Both the position numbers and the translations under genes were made by a program. A stretch of DNA of 64,000 nt, from NCBI RefSeq assembly GCF_006715635.1, contig NZ_VFNP01000002.1, positions 1,302,001 through 1,366,000 on the forward strand. The letters run 5' to 3'. The stretch comes from Streptomyces sp. SLBN-118. GTDB taxonomy: Bacteria > Actinomycetota > Actinomycetes > Streptomycetales > Streptomycetaceae. The notes beneath the pieces are model-generated. The model searched no databases, was not told the DNA's origin, and saw nothing but the letters and a program-made list of their open reading frames with translations. Every line of letters begins with the position of its first letter. Position 1 is the stretch's first letter. Of this stretch, positions 8,464 to 17,500 are shown one piece after another.

Positions 8464-8511
8464 GGCACGTTCCAGCAGTGGAGGGGTTGCTGGACGGACT
8501 TCTGGTGGTGC

Positions 8512-8883
8512 TCATCGGGTGCCTCCAGCGGCGGCGAAGGCGGACTCCTCCCGGGTGTCGGCCGGCTGCGCCGAGGACTCCGACTCGGCTTCTGCGAAGC
8601 GGCGCCCCGCGTACCGCAGACAGACGTCGTCGAGCGAGGGCCGGGCGACGGTCGCCGCGGCGACGGCGGATCCCGCCCGCTCCAGGACGCCGAGCAGTAC
8701 GGGCACGGCGGCGGCTCCGTCGTCTGCGCGGACACTGACGCGGCGGCCTTCCACGAGGACTCGGATGCCCGGCAGCGGCGCGAGTGCCCCGGTGAGATGC
8801 GTCCGGTTCCCCTCCGCCCGCAGTTCCAGATACACCGCCACGAGTGCCAGCGGGTTGCCGGGCCTGCGCCGCTTGGCCGCCAT
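8512..8883 (-). pseudogene. C-terminal remnant of a DrrA-type ABC ATPase
   Basis: 123 aa from the ATG at 8883. The sequence VARPSLDDVCLRYAGRRFAEAE is the typical C-terminal segment of daunorubicin-resistance-like (DrrA) ABC ATPases, and the preceding strands (GIRVLVEGRRVSVRADDG) fit the accessory domain before it. Walker A, signature and Walker B motifs are all missing, and no permease follows. It could still be expressed as a small protein, but a deleted ATPase is the simpler reading. The upstream DNA keeps two ACATATCGCGA elements of the kind often linked to PadR-controlled ABC transporters. Confidence 0.7.
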
Positions 8884-8917
8884 TCCGATCACCTCGGCCA
8901 CGAATACTCGTGGACGA

Positions 8918-8958
8918 ACATATCGCGAGTCACACTCGTCAACCACGACATATCGCGA
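8918..8958. promoter_or_regulatory. Two direct ACATATCGCGA operator-like repeats
   Basis: ACATATCGCGA occurs at 8918-8928 and again at 8948-8958, exactly 30 bp apart (about three helical turns). ATATCGCGATAT-type sequences are typical of PadR and some TetR operators in front of drug-export genes. Here they lie between the truncated ATPase (-) and the sigma factor (+), so they may be a relict or may control either gene. Confidence 0.6.
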
Positions 8959-9087
8959 ACTTGCAAGGGCTTCCCGGGCCATGCGTGCAACCATCTGCGC
9001 ATCTCGACCAATCCACCGCCCCACAGGCTCCGAATGCCTGATGAAATCCTGTCCGGACTACATGCCCGCACAGTGGAGGAAAGCCGC

Positions 9088-9672
9088 GTGAAAGAAGCCG
9101 TACACATCGGCGGATCCGCCCCGGCGGGACCCGATCTGCAACAGCTGCTCGGACTGGTCGCCCGCGGCGACCAGCAGGCCTTCTCCCGCCTGTACGACGC
9201 TGTTTGCGGTCCGGTCCTGGGGCTGGTGCGCGCCGTGTTGCGCGACCCGGCCCAGTCCGAGGAGGTGACCCAGGAAGTGCTGATCGAGGTCTGGCGCAGC
9301 GCGGCGCGTTTCCAGCCGTCCCGCGGATCGGCGATGACCTGGATCCTGACACTCGCGCACAGACGGGCCGTGGACCGGGTCCGCTCGGCCCAGGCAGCCA
9401 CCGACCGGGAGCGCAGGGCGGCGCTGCTGGACCAGACGCCCGCCTACGACGAGGTCACCGAACAGGTCGAGGCCCGGCTTGAGCGCGAACAGGTACGGCG
9501 CTGTCTGCGCACCCTCACCGAGCTGCAACGGCAGTCGGTGACGCTGGCGTACTACCGCGGGCTGGCCTACCGCGAAGTGGCCGAACTGCTGGCCGTGCCG
9601 CTCGGCACGGTCAAGACACGACTGCGTGACGGGCTCATCCGGCTGCGCGACTGCCTGGGGGTGAGCGCATGA
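9088..9672 (+). CDS. sigK: ECF RNA polymerase sigma factor, SigK-like
   Basis: 194 aa from a GTG at 9088 with an excellent GGAGGAAAGCCGC leader; the longer in-frame extension has no coding sense. Region 2 (LYDAVCGPVLGLVRAVLRDP, then SEEVTQEVLIEVWRSA) and region 4 (LTELQRQSVTLAYYRGLAYR, then VPLGTVKTRLRDGLIRL) are both clear. It overlaps the anti-sigma gene by 4 bp. SigK/RskA pairs respond to redox or envelope signals. Downstream photolyase and cyclopropane-fatty-acid synthase genes suggest a light or oxidative-stress regulon. The family assignment is firm; the exact SigK orthology is less so. Confidence 0.85.
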   Translation: MKEAVHIGGSAPAGPDLQQLLGLVARGDQQAFSRLYDAVCGPVLGLVRAVLRDPAQSEEVTQEVLIEVWRSAARFQPSRGSAMTWILTLAHRRAVDRVRSAQAATDRERRAALLDQTPAYDEVTEQVEARLEREQVRRCLRTLTELQRQSVTLAYYRGLAYREVAELLAVPLGTVKTRLRDGLIRLRDCLGVSA

Positions 9673-10418
9673 CCACCGCTGATCTGCACACGCTGACGGG
9701 CGCCTATGTGCTGCACGCGCTGTCGCCCGAAGAGCGTGCCGAGTTCGAGCGGCACTTGCTGGTGTGTCCTGCCTGTGCCCAGGAGGTGCGTGAACTGGCC
9801 GCCACCGTCGGCAAGCTGGGCCTCGCGGTGGCCATCACGCCGCCGCCCGCACTGAAGCAGCAGGTGCTGCGGCGGATCGCCGCCGAGCGCCAGGATCCGC
9901 CCCGGGTCGTGCGGCAGGGCCGCTCCGGTGGCGCCCACCGCAGCCGGAAGATGTCGCGCTTCGTCCTGGCCGCCTGTCTGGCCGCGGCCGCCGCGTTCGG
10001 CGGTGTCTCGTTCTGGCAGTACCAGGAGGCCCAGGACGCCCGCCAGGAGGCACGGCGCGCAGAGCAGCGGACCGCGGAGCTGGCTTCGGTGCTCGCCGCG
10101 CCCGACGCCCGGGTGAGCAGCGCGAAGCTCACGGGCGGGGCACGCGGCACGGTCGTGGTCTCGCAGAGCGAGAACAAGGCGGCTTTCCTGACCTCGGGGC
10201 TGCCCAGGCCGCCGCAGGGCAAGGTCTACCAACTCTGGTTCTCCGACGGAGGGAAGATGCGCTCGGCCGGTCTGATGGACCCGGCCGCCACCAGCAACGC
10301 GGTACTGATGGACGGGCCGGTGGACTCCGCGTCGGGCCTGGGGATCACGGTCGAACCGGCCGGTGGCTCGCCCCAGCCGACGACCGATCCGCTGGCCCTG
10401 GTGCAGTTCCCGACGTGA
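9669..10418 (+). CDS. rskA: Anti-sigma factor, RskA-like with zinc-binding N terminus
   Basis: 249 aa. The cytosolic N-terminal anti-sigma domain has the His-x3-Cys-x2-Cys motif in ERHLLVCPACAQEV. A single membrane helix follows at about residues 98-116 (RFVLAACLAAAAAFGGVSFW). A short coiled-coil-like QEARRAEQR stretch comes next, and then an extracytoplasmic RskA C-terminal domain (about 150-245, QGKVYQLWFSDGG and LGITVEPAGGS). It would hold the sigma factor at the membrane until proteolysis or a redox signal frees it. The 4-bp overlap with the sigma gene indicates coupled translation. Confidence 0.9.
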   Translation: MTTADLHTLTGAYVLHALSPEERAEFERHLLVCPACAQEVRELAATVGKLGLAVAITPPPALKQQVLRRIAAERQDPPRVVRQGRSGGAHRSRKMSRFVLAACLAAAAAFGGVSFWQYQEAQDARQEARRAEQRTAELASVLAAPDARVSSAKLTGGARGTVVVSQSENKAAFLTSGLPRPPQGKVYQLWFSDGGKMRSAGLMDPAATSNAVLMDGPVDSASGLGITVEPAGGSPQPTTDPLALVQFPT

Positions 10419-10466
10419 TGCCTCGTCCGATGTCTGCCTGACGCCCTGTCCGAGGAAGGTCGCCGC

Positions 10467-11849
10467 ATGAGCGTAGCGGTCATGCTCTTCACCTCCGATC
10501 TGCGACTTCACGACCAGCCGGCGCTGAGCGCCGCGCTGCGCGAGGCCGACGAGATCGTGCCGCTGTTCGTACTGGACAGGGGGATACGGAAGGCGGGCTT
10601 CGACGCGCCCAACCGGCGGGCGTTTCTGGCCGACTGCCTGCACGCGCTGGACGCCGGGCTGCGCGAGCGCGGCGGCCGGCTGGTGATCCGTACCGGCGAT
10701 GTCACCGAGCAGGTCTGCCGGGTGGTCACCGAGAGCGGCGCCCGTTCGGTGCATGTCGCGGGCGGCGTCAGCGCGTACGCGCTGCGCCGGGAGGAGCGGT
10801 TGCGGGAAGGGCTGGGCGCGCTCCGGTGCGCCCTGCATGTCCACGACGGGGTGGTGACCGCAGTGCCGCCGGGGCGGGTGACACCGGCCGAGAGCAATCA
10901 CTTCCGGGTGTTCACGCCGTACTTCCGCAGGTGGCAGGACATCGGACCGCGAGGGACGCTGCCCGCTCCGCGCGCCGTGCCGGTTCCCGAACTCGCGGGC
11001 CACCCCATGCCCCGGCGCACCGCTGTCGGCGAGGTGTCGCCGGGACTGGCGCTCGGCGGAGAGACGGAGGCAAGACGGCGGCTGCGGACCTGGCTCGCAG
11101 ACGAGAGCCACGGCATCGCGGCGTACGACAGGCGGCACAACGACCTGCCGGGCGATGCCACCTCCCGGCTGTCCCCGCACCTCCACTTCGGCACGCTGTC
11201 GGCCACCGAGGTCGTGCAACGGGCCCGCGCCAGGGGCGGTCCGGGCGCGGACGCGTTCGTACGGCAGCTGGCCTGGCGGGACTTCAACCATCAGGTCCTC
11301 GCCGCACGGCCGGACGCTTCCCGCGCCGACTATCGCGGACGCGACGACCAGTGGCGCGGCGACGAGAAGGAGATCGCCGCCTGGAAGGAGGGCCGCACGG
11401 GCTGCCCGATCGTGGACGCTGCGATGCGGCAGCTGCTGCACGAGGGCTGGATGCACAACCGGGCGCGGCTGCTGGCGGCGAGCTATCTCACCAAGACGCT
11501 GTACGTGGACTGGCGCGTCGGCGCCCGTCACTTCCTGGAGCTCCTGGTGGACGGGGACATCGCCAACAACCAGCTCAACTGGCAGTGGGCAGCGGGCACC
11601 GGGACCGACACCCGCCCAAATCGTGTCCTCAATCCGTCCGCGCAGGCGAAGCGCTGCGACCCGGACGGCGACTATGTCCGGCGCTGGGTGCCGGAGCTCG
11701 CGGAGCTGGCCGGGCCCGTCGTCCACGAGCCGTGGAAACTGGACGGGCTCCGGCGGGCCCGGCTGGACTACCCGGATCCGCTGGTGGACCATGCGGAGGG
11801 GCGGGCACGGTTCGAGCGGGCTCGCGGCCTTCGCCGCTCACCCGGCTGA
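10467..11849 (+). CDS. phr: Deoxyribodipyrimidine photolyase, class I (CPD photolyase)
   Basis: 460 aa, standard length. The N-terminal antenna-binding Rossmann domain (MLFTSDLRLHDQPALSAALR) is followed by the FAD-binding helical domain with RQLAWRDFNHQVL, WMHNRARLLAASYLTKTL, GDIANNQLNWQWAAGTGTD and NPSAQAKRCDPDGDYVRRW. It uses blue light to split cyclobutane pyrimidine dimers. It follows the sigma/anti-sigma pair by 48 bp with GAGGAAGG as ribosome binding site and is probably in the same transcription unit. It is convergent with the cyclopropane synthase gene. Confidence 0.96.
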   Translation: MSVAVMLFTSDLRLHDQPALSAALREADEIVPLFVLDRGIRKAGFDAPNRRAFLADCLHALDAGLRERGGRLVIRTGDVTEQVCRVVTESGARSVHVAGGVSAYALRREERLREGLGALRCALHVHDGVVTAVPPGRVTPAESNHFRVFTPYFRRWQDIGPRGTLPAPRAVPVPELAGHPMPRRTAVGEVSPGLALGGETEARRRLRTWLADESHGIAAYDRRHNDLPGDATSRLSPHLHFGTLSATEVVQRARARGGPGADAFVRQLAWRDFNHQVLAARPDASRADYRGRDDQWRGDEKEIAAWKEGRTGCPIVDAAMRQLLHEGWMHNRARLLAASYLTKTLYVDWRVGARHFLELLVDGDIANNQLNWQWAAGTGTDTRPNRVLNPSAQAKRCDPDGDYVRRWVPELAELAGPVVHEPWKLDGLRRARLDYPDPLVDHAEGRARFERARGLRRSPG

Positions 11850-11857
11850 TCCTCGGC

Positions 11858-13096
11858 CTATTCGGACAACTCCTGCTTGGTCAGCAGCAGTTGCTGGACA
11901 TCCAGCCTCCCGGACCGGAAGCCCGCCTCCGCGTCGGCGAGATGGAAGGTCCACATCCGGCGGAAGGTCTCGTCGAAGCCGAGGGCCTCGGCACGGTCGG
12001 CATGGTGCGTGAAGCGTTCGCGCCACAGCCGCAGCGTCTCGGCGTAGTGCGGGCCGAAGCTGTCCCGTCCGGCGAGGCTCAGCCCGGTGCGGCGGGTGAC
12101 GATGTGCTCGATCGCCTCGGTCGACGGCAGCGGCCCGGGCTGTATGTACTTCTGGGACCAGGTGCGGGTGCCACGCGAGGCAAGCAGCCGGCTGTGCGGC
12201 GCGGTACTCGTCTGCAGGGCTACGCGTCCGCCCGGCGCGAGCACTCGGTCGAGCGTCATGAAGTACTCCGCCCAGCGCTCCTCCCCGACGGTCTCGATCA
12301 TCTCCACGCTGACGATCGCGTCGAACCGGCCGAGCACCCTGCGGAAGTCGCGCAGCAGGACGGTCACGCGACCCTCGTAGCCCGCGTCACGGATGCGCTG
12401 CTGTGCGAGGTCCTGCTGCTCGGACGACTGGGCGACCGCCAGCACCCGCGCGCCGCGCTGCGCCGCCCTGATGGCCGACTCACCCGATCCGGTGCCGAGT
12501 TCGAGGAGCTGGGTGCCCTGGCCGACCCGGGCGAGGTCGAGCAGCCGGTCGGTCTTGCGGTGCTGTGCCGCCGCGAGCAGATGCTGCTCGGCCGGGAAGC
12601 CCCGGAAGAGCGCGGAGGAGTACGTCAGCGTCTCGTCGAGGAAGAGCGCTGACAGCTCGCCGGAGGGGTACGGTCGCGGGCGCCCGTCGGACGGGTGTGG
12701 CGCACGTGCTTCGCGCGCCCGCCGGACCGGCCCGGGAACGAGGGCGGCCTCGTGCTCGGCGAGCACGCTCAGCACGCCGACGAGATCGCGGGACTCCCAC
12801 TCACCCGCCATGTACGACTCGCCGAAGCCGACGGAGCCGACGGAGCCGATCCTGCGGACGAAGGCGGCCGGATCGCGCACCTCCATCAGGGGTCCGCCGC
12901 GGCCGAGCGTGTCGCCGCGTCCCAGGCGCACCTGTAGCGGAAGCGTGCCGAGCGCGTGCCGCACCCGTCGTCCCGCGGTGGCCGTGCGCAGTCGGGAGCA
13001 CCGGGGTGGGCTTGCCACATCGGGCCAACGGCGTGCGTCGACGGGCGCGGTGCGCCGGGCCTGGGACCAGGATGCCGGGGACAGGGACACGCTCAA
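11858..13096 (-). CDS. Cyclopropane-fatty-acyl-phospholipid synthase family methyltransferase
   Basis: 412 aa from a TTG at 13096, placed 7 nt after AGGAGG; a GTG at 13090 is an alternative. An N-terminal domain with GFGESYMAGEWESRDLVG, typical of CFA synthases, precedes a SAM-binding Rossmann fold with LLELGTGSGESAIRAAQRGA and later FDAIVSVEMIETVGEERW. It would add a methylene bridge to unsaturated acyl chains in membrane phospholipids. Its place beside ECF sigma and photolyase genes recalls the proteobacterial singlet-oxygen regulon. A 9-bp tandem repeat encodes the RIGSVGSVGF stretch. Substrate not certain. Confidence 0.87.
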   Translation of the reverse strand: MSVSLSPASWSQARRTAPVDARRWPDVASPPRCSRLRTATAGRRVRHALGTLPLQVRLGRGDTLGRGGPLMEVRDPAAFVRRIGSVGSVGFGESYMAGEWESRDLVGVLSVLAEHEAALVPGPVRRAREARAPHPSDGRPRPYPSGELSALFLDETLTYSSALFRGFPAEQHLLAAAQHRKTDRLLDLARVGQGTQLLELGTGSGESAIRAAQRGARVLAVAQSSEQQDLAQQRIRDAGYEGRVTVLLRDFRRVLGRFDAIVSVEMIETVGEERWAEYFMTLDRVLAPGGRVALQTSTAPHSRLLASRGTRTWSQKYIQPGPLPSTEAIEHIVTRRTGLSLAGRDSFGPHYAETLRLWRERFTHHADRAEALGFDETFRRMWTFHLADAEAGFRSGRLDVQQLLLTKQELSE

Positions 13097-13269
13097 TTCA
13101 CACCCTCCTGGGGAGCCGGACTCCACTGGACATGGCGACGGTGGCGCCGTCCTCAGTGGGCATTCGGCGCGGGGGCGGCCCCGGATTGGTGCTCCGGACG
13201 GTTCTTTCGCGGCCTGCTGATTGACGGTCGGCCCGGCCCCTGACGGCCGGTGGCGATGGCGGCCCCGGC

Positions 13270-13926
13270 CTATGGCCTGGCGGCCGCCCGCTCCGCCCGC
13301 TCCGCCCCGACTATCCGAAGCGCCGCGTCCGCCATGGCGCCGGCCAGGCCCGACACCGCTCGGCCCGGCGCGCCCCTGTGGATCAGGATGACGCCCTCGA
13401 TCAGGCCGAACACCACGTCCGTGCGCAGGGCGCGCTCCAGGCGTGAGAGTTGCGAACCCGCCCCCGTCGCCGCCAGCAGTTGCCCGTACGCCGCCTTCAG
13501 GTCCGCCCGTACGCCGTGGAAGCGCTGGAAGCGTTCGCCCTGCACCTCCGGCAGCAGGTACAGCGCGCCGAGGTTGTGCGGGCCCTGGCACAGCAGTTCC
13601 ACGTCCGATCGGCACAGCTCCCACAGCCGGTCCTCCGCCCGGCGCCCGTCGTCCGCGAGCAGCCGGCGCGCGAGGGTCAGGGAGGGCGTGACCGTCGACT
13701 CGAGGAGCTCCGCCAGCAGGTCTTCCTTGCCGGTGAAGTAGTGGTACATCGTCGCCTGCCGCATGCCCGCGCTCTCGGCGACCGCCCGCGTCGTCGTCGC
13801 CGCGTATCCGCGCTTTGTGAACAACTCGGCGGCAGCCAGCAGGAGTTCGTCTCGTGCGGACATCCCGCTGTCCGGCCGCTGCGTCGCGCGCGGCCTGCCG
13901 ACCCGTCGTCCAGTGGTGGTGCTCAT
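13270..13926 (-). CDS. TetR family transcriptional regulator
   Basis: 218 aa from the ATG at 13926. Residues 20-70 form the TetR helix-turn-helix (ARDELLLAAAELFTKRGYAA, then RQATMYHYFTGKEDLLAELL). The C-terminal ligand domain is helical and unassigned. Longer in-frame ATGs upstream (to 14112) give Arg/Pro-rich nonsense and are rejected. It lies 173 bp upstream of the cyclopropane synthase on the same strand and may regulate it or be autonomous. Confidence 0.9.
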   Translation of the reverse strand: MSTTTGRRVGRPRATQRPDSGMSARDELLLAAAELFTKRGYAATTTRAVAESAGMRQATMYHYFTGKEDLLAELLESTVTPSLTLARRLLADDGRRAEDRLWELCRSDVELLCQGPHNLGALYLLPEVQGERFQRFHGVRADLKAAYGQLLAATGAGSQLSRLERALRTDVVFGLIEGVILIHRGAPGRAVSGLAGAMADAALRIVGAERAERAAARP

Positions 13927-14154
13927 GGGCCCGATCGTCGCACACACCCGGCACGCCCCCTGGCCGCCCACCGGTGAACAAGAGCGGCTGGTGGATCGAG
14001 GCCGAGATCTGGGAGGGCAGGGCCTGGAAGGCCGCGGCGCGCTCACCGTCGTGCTCGCCCTCCGCAGACGGCAACCCCCTGCGTGGACAGCCCTCCAGAC
14101 CCGGCGGAACATGGAGCAAAGGGGAAGTTATAGGGACGGAAGGTGTGATTCGCT

Positions 14155-14553
14155 ATGGCTGAGCATCCGGACAGCGCCCTGGTACGCCGGGGTTACGCAG
14201 CGTTCGGAGCGGGTGACATGAAGACACTCGGCTCTCTGATGACGGCGGACGTCGTCCACCATGTGCCCGGAAACAACATCCTCTCCGGGCACCACAAGGG
14301 CCGCGACGCGGTTCTCGCGATGTACCGCCGCCTGGGCGAGGAGACCAACGGCTCCATGCAGGTCGAACTCGAAGCAGTGCTCGCCGACGGGCGCGGGCAC
14401 GCCATGTCACTCCACCTGGCCCGGGCCGACCGGGGCGACCGTGGCATCGAGATCCGCCAGGGACTCTTCTTCACGATCGTCGGCGGCAAGATCACCGACA
14501 TCGACGGGTGCACCGAGGACATCGACGAAGAGGACGCGTTCTGGGGAGCCTGA
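14155..14553 (+). CDS. SnoaL-like/NTF2-fold protein
   Basis: 132 aa. The pattern ALVRRGYAAFGAGDMKTLGS, VVHHVPGNNILSGHHKGRDAVLAMYRRLGEE and the C-terminal GLFFTIVGGKITDIDGCTED is that of the SnoaL-like NTF2 fold. These form cone-shaped barrels used as small-molecule isomerases, cyclases or binding proteins. No specific catalytic set can be claimed. It is a single gene, convergent with helY, with a strong bidirectional terminator between them. Confidence 0.85.
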   Translation: MAEHPDSALVRRGYAAFGAGDMKTLGSLMTADVVHHVPGNNILSGHHKGRDAVLAMYRRLGEETNGSMQVELEAVLADGRGHAMSLHLARADRGDRGIEIRQGLFFTIVGGKITDIDGCTEDIDEEDAFWGA

Positions 14554-14588
14554 CCGGGCGCCGACGGCCCCGTGTCGCCGCCGGATAC

Positions 14589-14638
14589 GCGCGTCGGCCC
14601 CGTTCGCCGCCCGAAGGCGGTGAGCGGGGCCGACGCGC
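14589..14638. terminator. Bidirectional terminator between SnoaL-like gene and helY
   Basis: A 23-bp stem (arms 14589-14611 and 14616-14638; 14 perfect outer pairs, a few weak inner pairs) closes on a CGAA tetraloop between two convergent stop codons. Confidence 0.85.
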
Positions 14639-14671
14639 TGTCGCTACGGGGCCGACGGGCTGTTGTCCCGC

Positions 14672-17500
14672 TCAGCCGACCGAGCTGTACGCCACGACTC
14701 CCCGCAGCAGCGCGTCGACCGCCTTGCGCGCGTTCTTCGCCACCGTACTGCCCTCGCGCGGCGCCGCGGCCGCGATCTGCCCGAGCACGTCAATGACCTG
14801 CTTCGTCCACCGTACGAAGTCACCCGCGGGCATCTCCGCCTCGCGCAGCACCTCGTCCAGCGTCCGGTCCGAGGCCCACTGGTGCGCGGCCCAGGCGAAG
14901 CCGAGATCCGGCTCGCGCTGCCCGACACCCTCCGCCTGGTTGATCTTGAACTCTTCCTCCAGCGCGTCGAGCCGGCCCCAGATGTGGACCATCTCGCCGA
15001 GCGCGGCCTTGGCCCTCCCCGCCGGGACCTTCGGTGCGACGGCGTCGTCCGACTGACGCGCCTCATAGACCAACGCCGAGACACACGCGGCCAGTTCGGC
15101 CGGGTTGAGGCCCTCCCACACGCCGTCGCGCAGGCACTCGCTCGCCAGCAGATCCAGCTCCCCGTACAGCCGGGCGAGCCGCTTGCCGTGCTCGGTGACC
15201 TCGTCGGCGCGCAGATAGTCCAGCTCGGTCAGCAACGCCACGATCCGGTCGAAGGTGCGGGCGATGGTGTTCGTCCGGCCGTCGATACGACGCTCCAGCT
15301 GGCGGGTGTCACGCTGGAGCCGGTGGTACCGCTCGGCCCAGCGCGCATGATCCTCGCGCTCGTCGCAGCCGTGGCACGGATGTGCCCGCAACTCCGTCCG
15401 CAGCCGTGCGATCTCACGGTCGTCCGCCGCGGCGGCCCGGTGCCTGCGGTGCCGCTCGGGCTCTATGTGCCCGGCCTTCGTCCGCAGCGCGGATGCCAGG
15501 TCGCGGCGCGACTGCGGCGAGCGCGGGTTGAAGGACTTCGGGATCCGCATCCGCTCCAGCGGCTCCACCGGCACCGGGAAGTCCATCGACGCCAGCCGCT
15601 TGACCTGCCGTTCGGCGGTGAGCACCAGCGGACGGGGGCCGTCGTGGTGCTCGAATCCCCGGTGGCCGTTGCTGCGTCCCGCCGGGATCCCCGGGTCGAG
15701 GACGAGCGCGAGCCCCGCGAACTTGCCTGTGGGGACATGGATGACGTCGCCCGGCTTCAGCTTCTCCAGCGACGTGGCGGCCGCGGCCCGGCGCTGGGCC
15801 GCGCCCTGCTTGGCCAGTTCCGTCTCGCGGTCCTTGAGGTCGCGGCGCAGCCGCGCGTACTCCTCGAAGTCCCCCAAGTGGCAGGTCATTCCCTGGCGGT
15901 AGCCCTCAAGTCCCTCTTCGTTCTTCTGCACCTGGCGGGAGATGCCGACGACGGACTTGTCCGCCTGGAACTGCGCGAACGACGTTTCGAGCAGCTCGCG
16001 CGAGCGGTGCCGCCCGAACTGCTGCACAAGATTGACGGCCATGTTGTACGAGGGCTTGAAGCTGGAGCGCAGGGGGTAGGTGCGGGTCCCCGCGAGTCCG
16101 GCGAGCCCGACGGGATCCAGGCCGCGCTGCCACAGCACGACCGCATGGCCCTCGACGTCGATACCGCGCCGACCGGCGCGTCCGGTGAGCTGGGTGTACT
16201 CACCGGGGGTGATGTCGGCGTGCTGCTCGCCGTTCCACTTGACGAGCTTCTCCAACACCACGGAGCGGGCCGGCATGTTGATGCCGAGCGCCAGGGTCTC
16301 AGTGGCGAAGACGGCCTTCACCAGACCGCGGACGAACAGCTCCTCGACGACCTCCTTGAAGGTCGGCAGCATGCCCGCGTGGTGCGCGGCGATGCCCCGC
16401 TCGAGTCCTTCCAACCACTCGTAATAGCCAAGGACATGAAGGTCCTCGGACGGAATGGCGGAGGTCCGCTCCTCGACGATTTCGCGCACCCTCGCACGCG
16501 CCTCGTCGTTGTTCAGCCGCAGTCCCGCATAGAGGCACTGCTGTACGGCGGCTTCGCATGCGGCGCGGCTGAAGATGAAGGTGATCGCGGGCAGCAGCCC
16601 TTCCGCGTCCAGCCGCTCGATGACCTCCGGCCGTCCCGGTGTCCAGATCCGGCTGCGCTGACGCCGCTCACGCTCCCGGTCCGCCTCACGCACCATCTTT
16701 CCGCGGCGGCGGTCCTTGGGGTTGTAGGTGCGCTGGTTCTCCATCCGTGCCAGACGGGCGAGTTCGGGGTTGACCTCGCGCCGGCCGGGGCCGCGGCCGC
16801 CGTGGTCGGTCTCCTCCTCGAAGAGGTCGTACATCCGTCGGCCGGCCATGACGTGCTGCCACAGCGGCACGGGCCGTTCCTCGGAGACGATGACCTCGGT
16901 GTCGCCGCGGACGGTGTCCAGCCAGTCGCCGAACTCCTCGGCATTGGACACGGTCGCCGAGAGGGACACCAGCGTCACCGACTCGGGGAGGTGAATGATC
17001 ACTTCCTCCCACACGGCCCCGCGGAAACGGTCGGACAGGTAGTGCACCTCGTCCATGACCACATAGCCGAGTCCGAGCAGCGACTGCGAGCCCGCGTACA
17101 GCATGTTGCGGAGCACCTCGGTGGTCATCACGACCACGGGCGCTTCGGAGTTGACGCTGTTGTCGCCGGTGAGCAGGCCGACCTTCTCCGAGCCGTAACG
17201 CTTGGCCAGGTCGGCGTACTTCTGGTTGGACAGGGCCTTGATGGGCGTGGTGTAGAAGCACTTGCGGCCCTGCTGAAGGGCCAGATGGACGGCGAATTCG
17301 CCGACGATGGTCTTGCCCGAGCCGGTGGGCGCGGCGACGAGCACGCCCTTGCCCGCCTCCAGGGTCTGACAGGCTTCGATCTGGAAAGGGTCCAGCTCGA
17401 AGTCGTACAGCGCGCGGAAGGGGGCCAGCGCAGTGGCTTCCTCGACAGCGCGGATGCGGGCGGCGGCGTAGCGCTCGGCGGGAGAGAGGTCCTCGGTCAT
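14672..17500 (-). CDS. helY: HelY/Ski2-Mtr4-like DEVH-box helicase
   Basis: 942 aa from the ATG at 17500 (a GTG at 17509 is possible). Superfamily 2 motifs are in order: Walker A AAPTGSGKT, DEVH in VVMDEVHYLSDRFRGAVWEE, SAT in LVSLSATV, and motif VI in YTQLTGRAGRRGIDVEGHA. The long C-terminal part carries Mtr4/Ski2-like helical domains. It probably unwinds structured RNA for decay or processing. The upstream helix-rich domain differs from UvrD-type helicases. Gene order helY-tatC-tatA-pafC-pafB is shared with mycobacteria. Confidence 0.93.
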   Translation of the reverse strand: MTEDLSPAERYAAARIRAVEEATALAPFRALYDFELDPFQIEACQTLEAGKGVLVAAPTGSGKTIVGEFAVHLALQQGRKCFYTTPIKALSNQKYADLAKRYGSEKVGLLTGDNSVNSEAPVVVMTTEVLRNMLYAGSQSLLGLGYVVMDEVHYLSDRFRGAVWEEVIIHLPESVTLVSLSATVSNAEEFGDWLDTVRGDTEVIVSEERPVPLWQHVMAGRRMYDLFEEETDHGGRGPGRREVNPELARLARMENQRTYNPKDRRRGKMVREADRERERRQRSRIWTPGRPEVIERLDAEGLLPAITFIFSRAACEAAVQQCLYAGLRLNNDEARARVREIVEERTSAIPSEDLHVLGYYEWLEGLERGIAAHHAGMLPTFKEVVEELFVRGLVKAVFATETLALGINMPARSVVLEKLVKWNGEQHADITPGEYTQLTGRAGRRGIDVEGHAVVLWQRGLDPVGLAGLAGTRTYPLRSSFKPSYNMAVNLVQQFGRHRSRELLETSFAQFQADKSVVGISRQVQKNEEGLEGYRQGMTCHLGDFEEYARLRRDLKDRETELAKQGAAQRRAAAATSLEKLKPGDVIHVPTGKFAGLALVLDPGIPAGRSNGHRGFEHHDGPRPLVLTAERQVKRLASMDFPVPVEPLERMRIPKSFNPRSPQSRRDLASALRTKAGHIEPERHRRHRAAAADDREIARLRTELRAHPCHGCDEREDHARWAERYHRLQRDTRQLERRIDGRTNTIARTFDRIVALLTELDYLRADEVTEHGKRLARLYGELDLLASECLRDGVWEGLNPAELAACVSALVYEARQSDDAVAPKVPAGRAKAALGEMVHIWGRLDALEEEFKINQAEGVGQREPDLGFAWAAHQWASDRTLDEVLREAEMPAGDFVRWTKQVIDVLGQIAAAAPREGSTVAKNARKAVDALLRGVVAYSSVG

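Noticed and set aside
8469..8492. CCAGCA/TGCTGG stem as terminator of the ABA4-like gene
   Set aside because: Six-bp arms and a GT-rich 12-nt loop are too weak to call.
13097..14119. Upstream extension of the cyclopropane synthase frame through the TetR gene
   Set aside because: The extension is a shadow of the TetR gene; a ribosome binding site and family start lie at 13096/13090.
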